Below, in pieces: positions 16,871 through 17,970 of a DNA stretch of 17,970 nt. The stretch is from Monoraphidium neglectum (Eukaryota; Chlorophyta; Chlorophyceae; Sphaeropleales; Selenastraceae): positions 1,265 through 19,234 of the forward strand of contig NW_014013475.1 of assembly GCF_000611645.1 (NCBI RefSeq), in the 5' to 3' direction. The translations under genes and the position numbers were made by a program. How positions within the stretch are numbered: the first letter of the stretch is position 1; the number at the start of each line of letters is the position of its first letter. A model generated the notes under the pieces. The model saw only the letters and a list, made by a program, of their open reading frames with translations. It searched no databases and was not told where the DNA came from.

Positions 16871-17970
16871 TCACCCCAGCCGGGCCAGCAGCCCCTGCCA
16901 AGTGGGATCCGACGCCGCCGCCGCGCCCAGCCGCTCCCGCGCGCGCCCCAGCTGCGCCTCCAGCTCAGCCGCCACCGCCTCGACCCGCTCCCAGCCGCCG
17001 CCGCCGTCGCCGCCGCCGTCGGCCGCGCCGCCCTGCGGCCATCCGCCGCCCGGCTCGACCGAGCCGCCGCCGTCCGCCTCGCCGGCCGTGAGCGCCCCGG
17101 CGGCAAGGGCCTGCAGGCGCCAACAGCAGCTCACTAGGCCATTGACATCTGCCGCGAGCGGCGCCAGCCACGGCGGCTCCGCCTCCGCCGCCGCCGCCGC
17201 ATCCGAATCCCTCGGCGCCGGCGGCAGCAGGCACGCGCGCAGCGCCCGCGCGAGCATGCCCGCGTGCGCCGCACGCATCCCCGCCACGCTCATCGGCGCC
17301 GCCTCCAGCTGCCGCGCGAGCGCCTCGCACGTCCCACAGAGCAGCTGCTCGTGCGCAAACGCCCGCCAGCTCCGCGCGCAGTGCGCGGCGAGGTGCAGCC
17401 ACCGCCGCAGCCGCTTCACCCGCGCTGCGCCGGCGGCCGCGCCGTCGCCGCCGCCGCCGAGATTGAGCGCCTCGCCCTCGCTGCCGCGCGTGCAGAGGCG
17501 CCGCCAGAGCGCGTCCAGGCGCAGCGACGCGCGGCGTGCGCGCAGCAGGGCGCTGAACACGTCCGCGTACTGCCCCAGGTGGCTGGGGGCCACCACCAGG
17601 GAGAGCGGCCAGGGCACTTGACAGGTCAGCACGAGCGAGTCCCCGAGTTCCAGCCCGCGCACTGCAGCGGCGTCGGCGTCCGTTTCCAAGCCACCGGCGT
17701 CGGCCGAGGATGCGGGCAGCACGCGGCGGTCGGGGTGCACCTGTGCAAACGGTCGTTTTGTGTGGGAGGGGTGTCGAGCGAGCTGGGGAATCAATGAGAT
17801 GCCGCGCTTCAGCTCCGCATCCCTCAATTGATCTGCAGCCAAGCGCTGGCTGCGAGGCGTGCGGGGCAGGCTGTGTGACCAAGGCGCCCCGGCTTGCCAC
17901 TTGGTGTGACCGCCCCAGCTCCCGGCGGCAGCGGCGGGCCCGCCCACCTCCAGGCGCATCTGCTGCGCAA
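16871..17970 (-). CDS. Gamma-tubulin complex component (Spc97/Spc98 family), C-terminal part
   Basis: Gamma-tubulin complex proteins build the template that nucleates microtubules at basal bodies and spindle poles. Two exons are visible on the minus strand: 17970-17948 (partial, ending ...QQMRLE) and 17740-16871, joined in phase 0 across a 207-base GT-AG intron. The family signature is a strand before VPWPLSLVV (nt about 17617-17591), then HLGQYADVFSALLRARRASLRLDALW. This matches the WPL-IV...L-KY--VF--LL pattern of the C-terminal GRIP2 (gamma-tubulin binding) domain. A His/Trp-rich helical block, AHCARSWRAFAHEQLL, and a further helix (about 17330-17240) also fit. Gly/Ala-rich loops interrupt the domain. 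Paralogue (GCP4, 5 or other) cannot be fixed. The TGA at 16873-16871 overlaps a consensus donor, so the exon might instead be spliced onward. Confidence 0.75.
   Translation of the reverse strand, partial: AQQMRLEVGGPAAAAGSWGGHTKWQAGAPWSHSLPRTPRSQRLAADQLRDAELKRGISLIPQLARHPSHTKRPFAQVHPDRRVLPASSADAGGLETDADAAAVRGLELGDSLVLTCQVPWPLSLVVAPSHLGQYADVFSALLRARRASLRLDALWRRLCTRGSEGEALNLGGGGDGAAAGAARVKRLRRWLHLAAHCARSWRAFAHEQLLCGTCEALARQLEAAPMSVAGMRAAHAGMLARALRACLLPPAPRDSDAAAAAEAEPPWLAPLAADVNGLVSCCWRLQALAAGALTAGEADGGGSVEPGGGWPQGGAADGGGDGGGGWERVEAVAAELEAQLGRARERLGAAAASDPTWQGLLARLG

Overview
The window looks like nuclear DNA of a GC-rich green alga, probably a chlorophyte of the Chlorophyceae type. The evidence is intron-dense genes whose GT/AG junctions keep the reading frame, strong G/C codon bias, poly-Ala/Gln/Gly runs in proteins, long GT/CA microsatellites in introns, TGTAA-type polyadenylation signals, and a nucleus-encoded plastid ribosomal protein carrying an algal-style transit peptide. 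The group is inferred; no species is claimed.

Layout, left to right. (1) Positions 1-5902, minus strand: a 12-exon ankyrin-repeat gene of at least 816 codons, rebuilt here exon by exon and running off the left edge; its architecture resembles the plant XB3/XBAT ankyrin-RING E3 ligases, but no RING lies in the window. (2) 6542-8448, minus: the five-exon nuclear gene for plastid ribosomal protein uL15c, whose first coding exon is only six bases. (3) 8449-8703: a 255 bp divergent promoter. (4) 8704-11064, plus: the four-exon gene for cytosolic ribosomal protein eL6, whose first coding exon is just the ATG. (5) About 11.15-15.2 kb: a gene-poor, visibly less GC-rich stretch holding one likely small single-membrane-span protein (12639-12845, minus) and one unexplained protein-like open frame (13936-14280, minus). 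(6) 15245-16390, plus: an intronless FkbM-family methyltransferase with an N-terminal membrane anchor. (7) 16871-17970, minus: the 3' part of a gamma-tubulin complex component gene, running off the right edge and convergent with the methyltransferase.

The two ribosomal protein genes sit head to head, so one short promoter may coordinate a plastid and a cytosolic ribosomal subunit; both also have extremely small first coding exons. Apart from that pair I see no functional clustering. I found no transposon, CRISPR array, tRNA or rRNA. Nothing here is clearly a new system. The best leads are the divergent ribosomal pair with its micro-exons, competing hairpins just inside a uL15c splice donor, a long Z-DNA-type repeat in the ankyrin gene, and the unassigned coding material between 12.6 and 14.3 kb.
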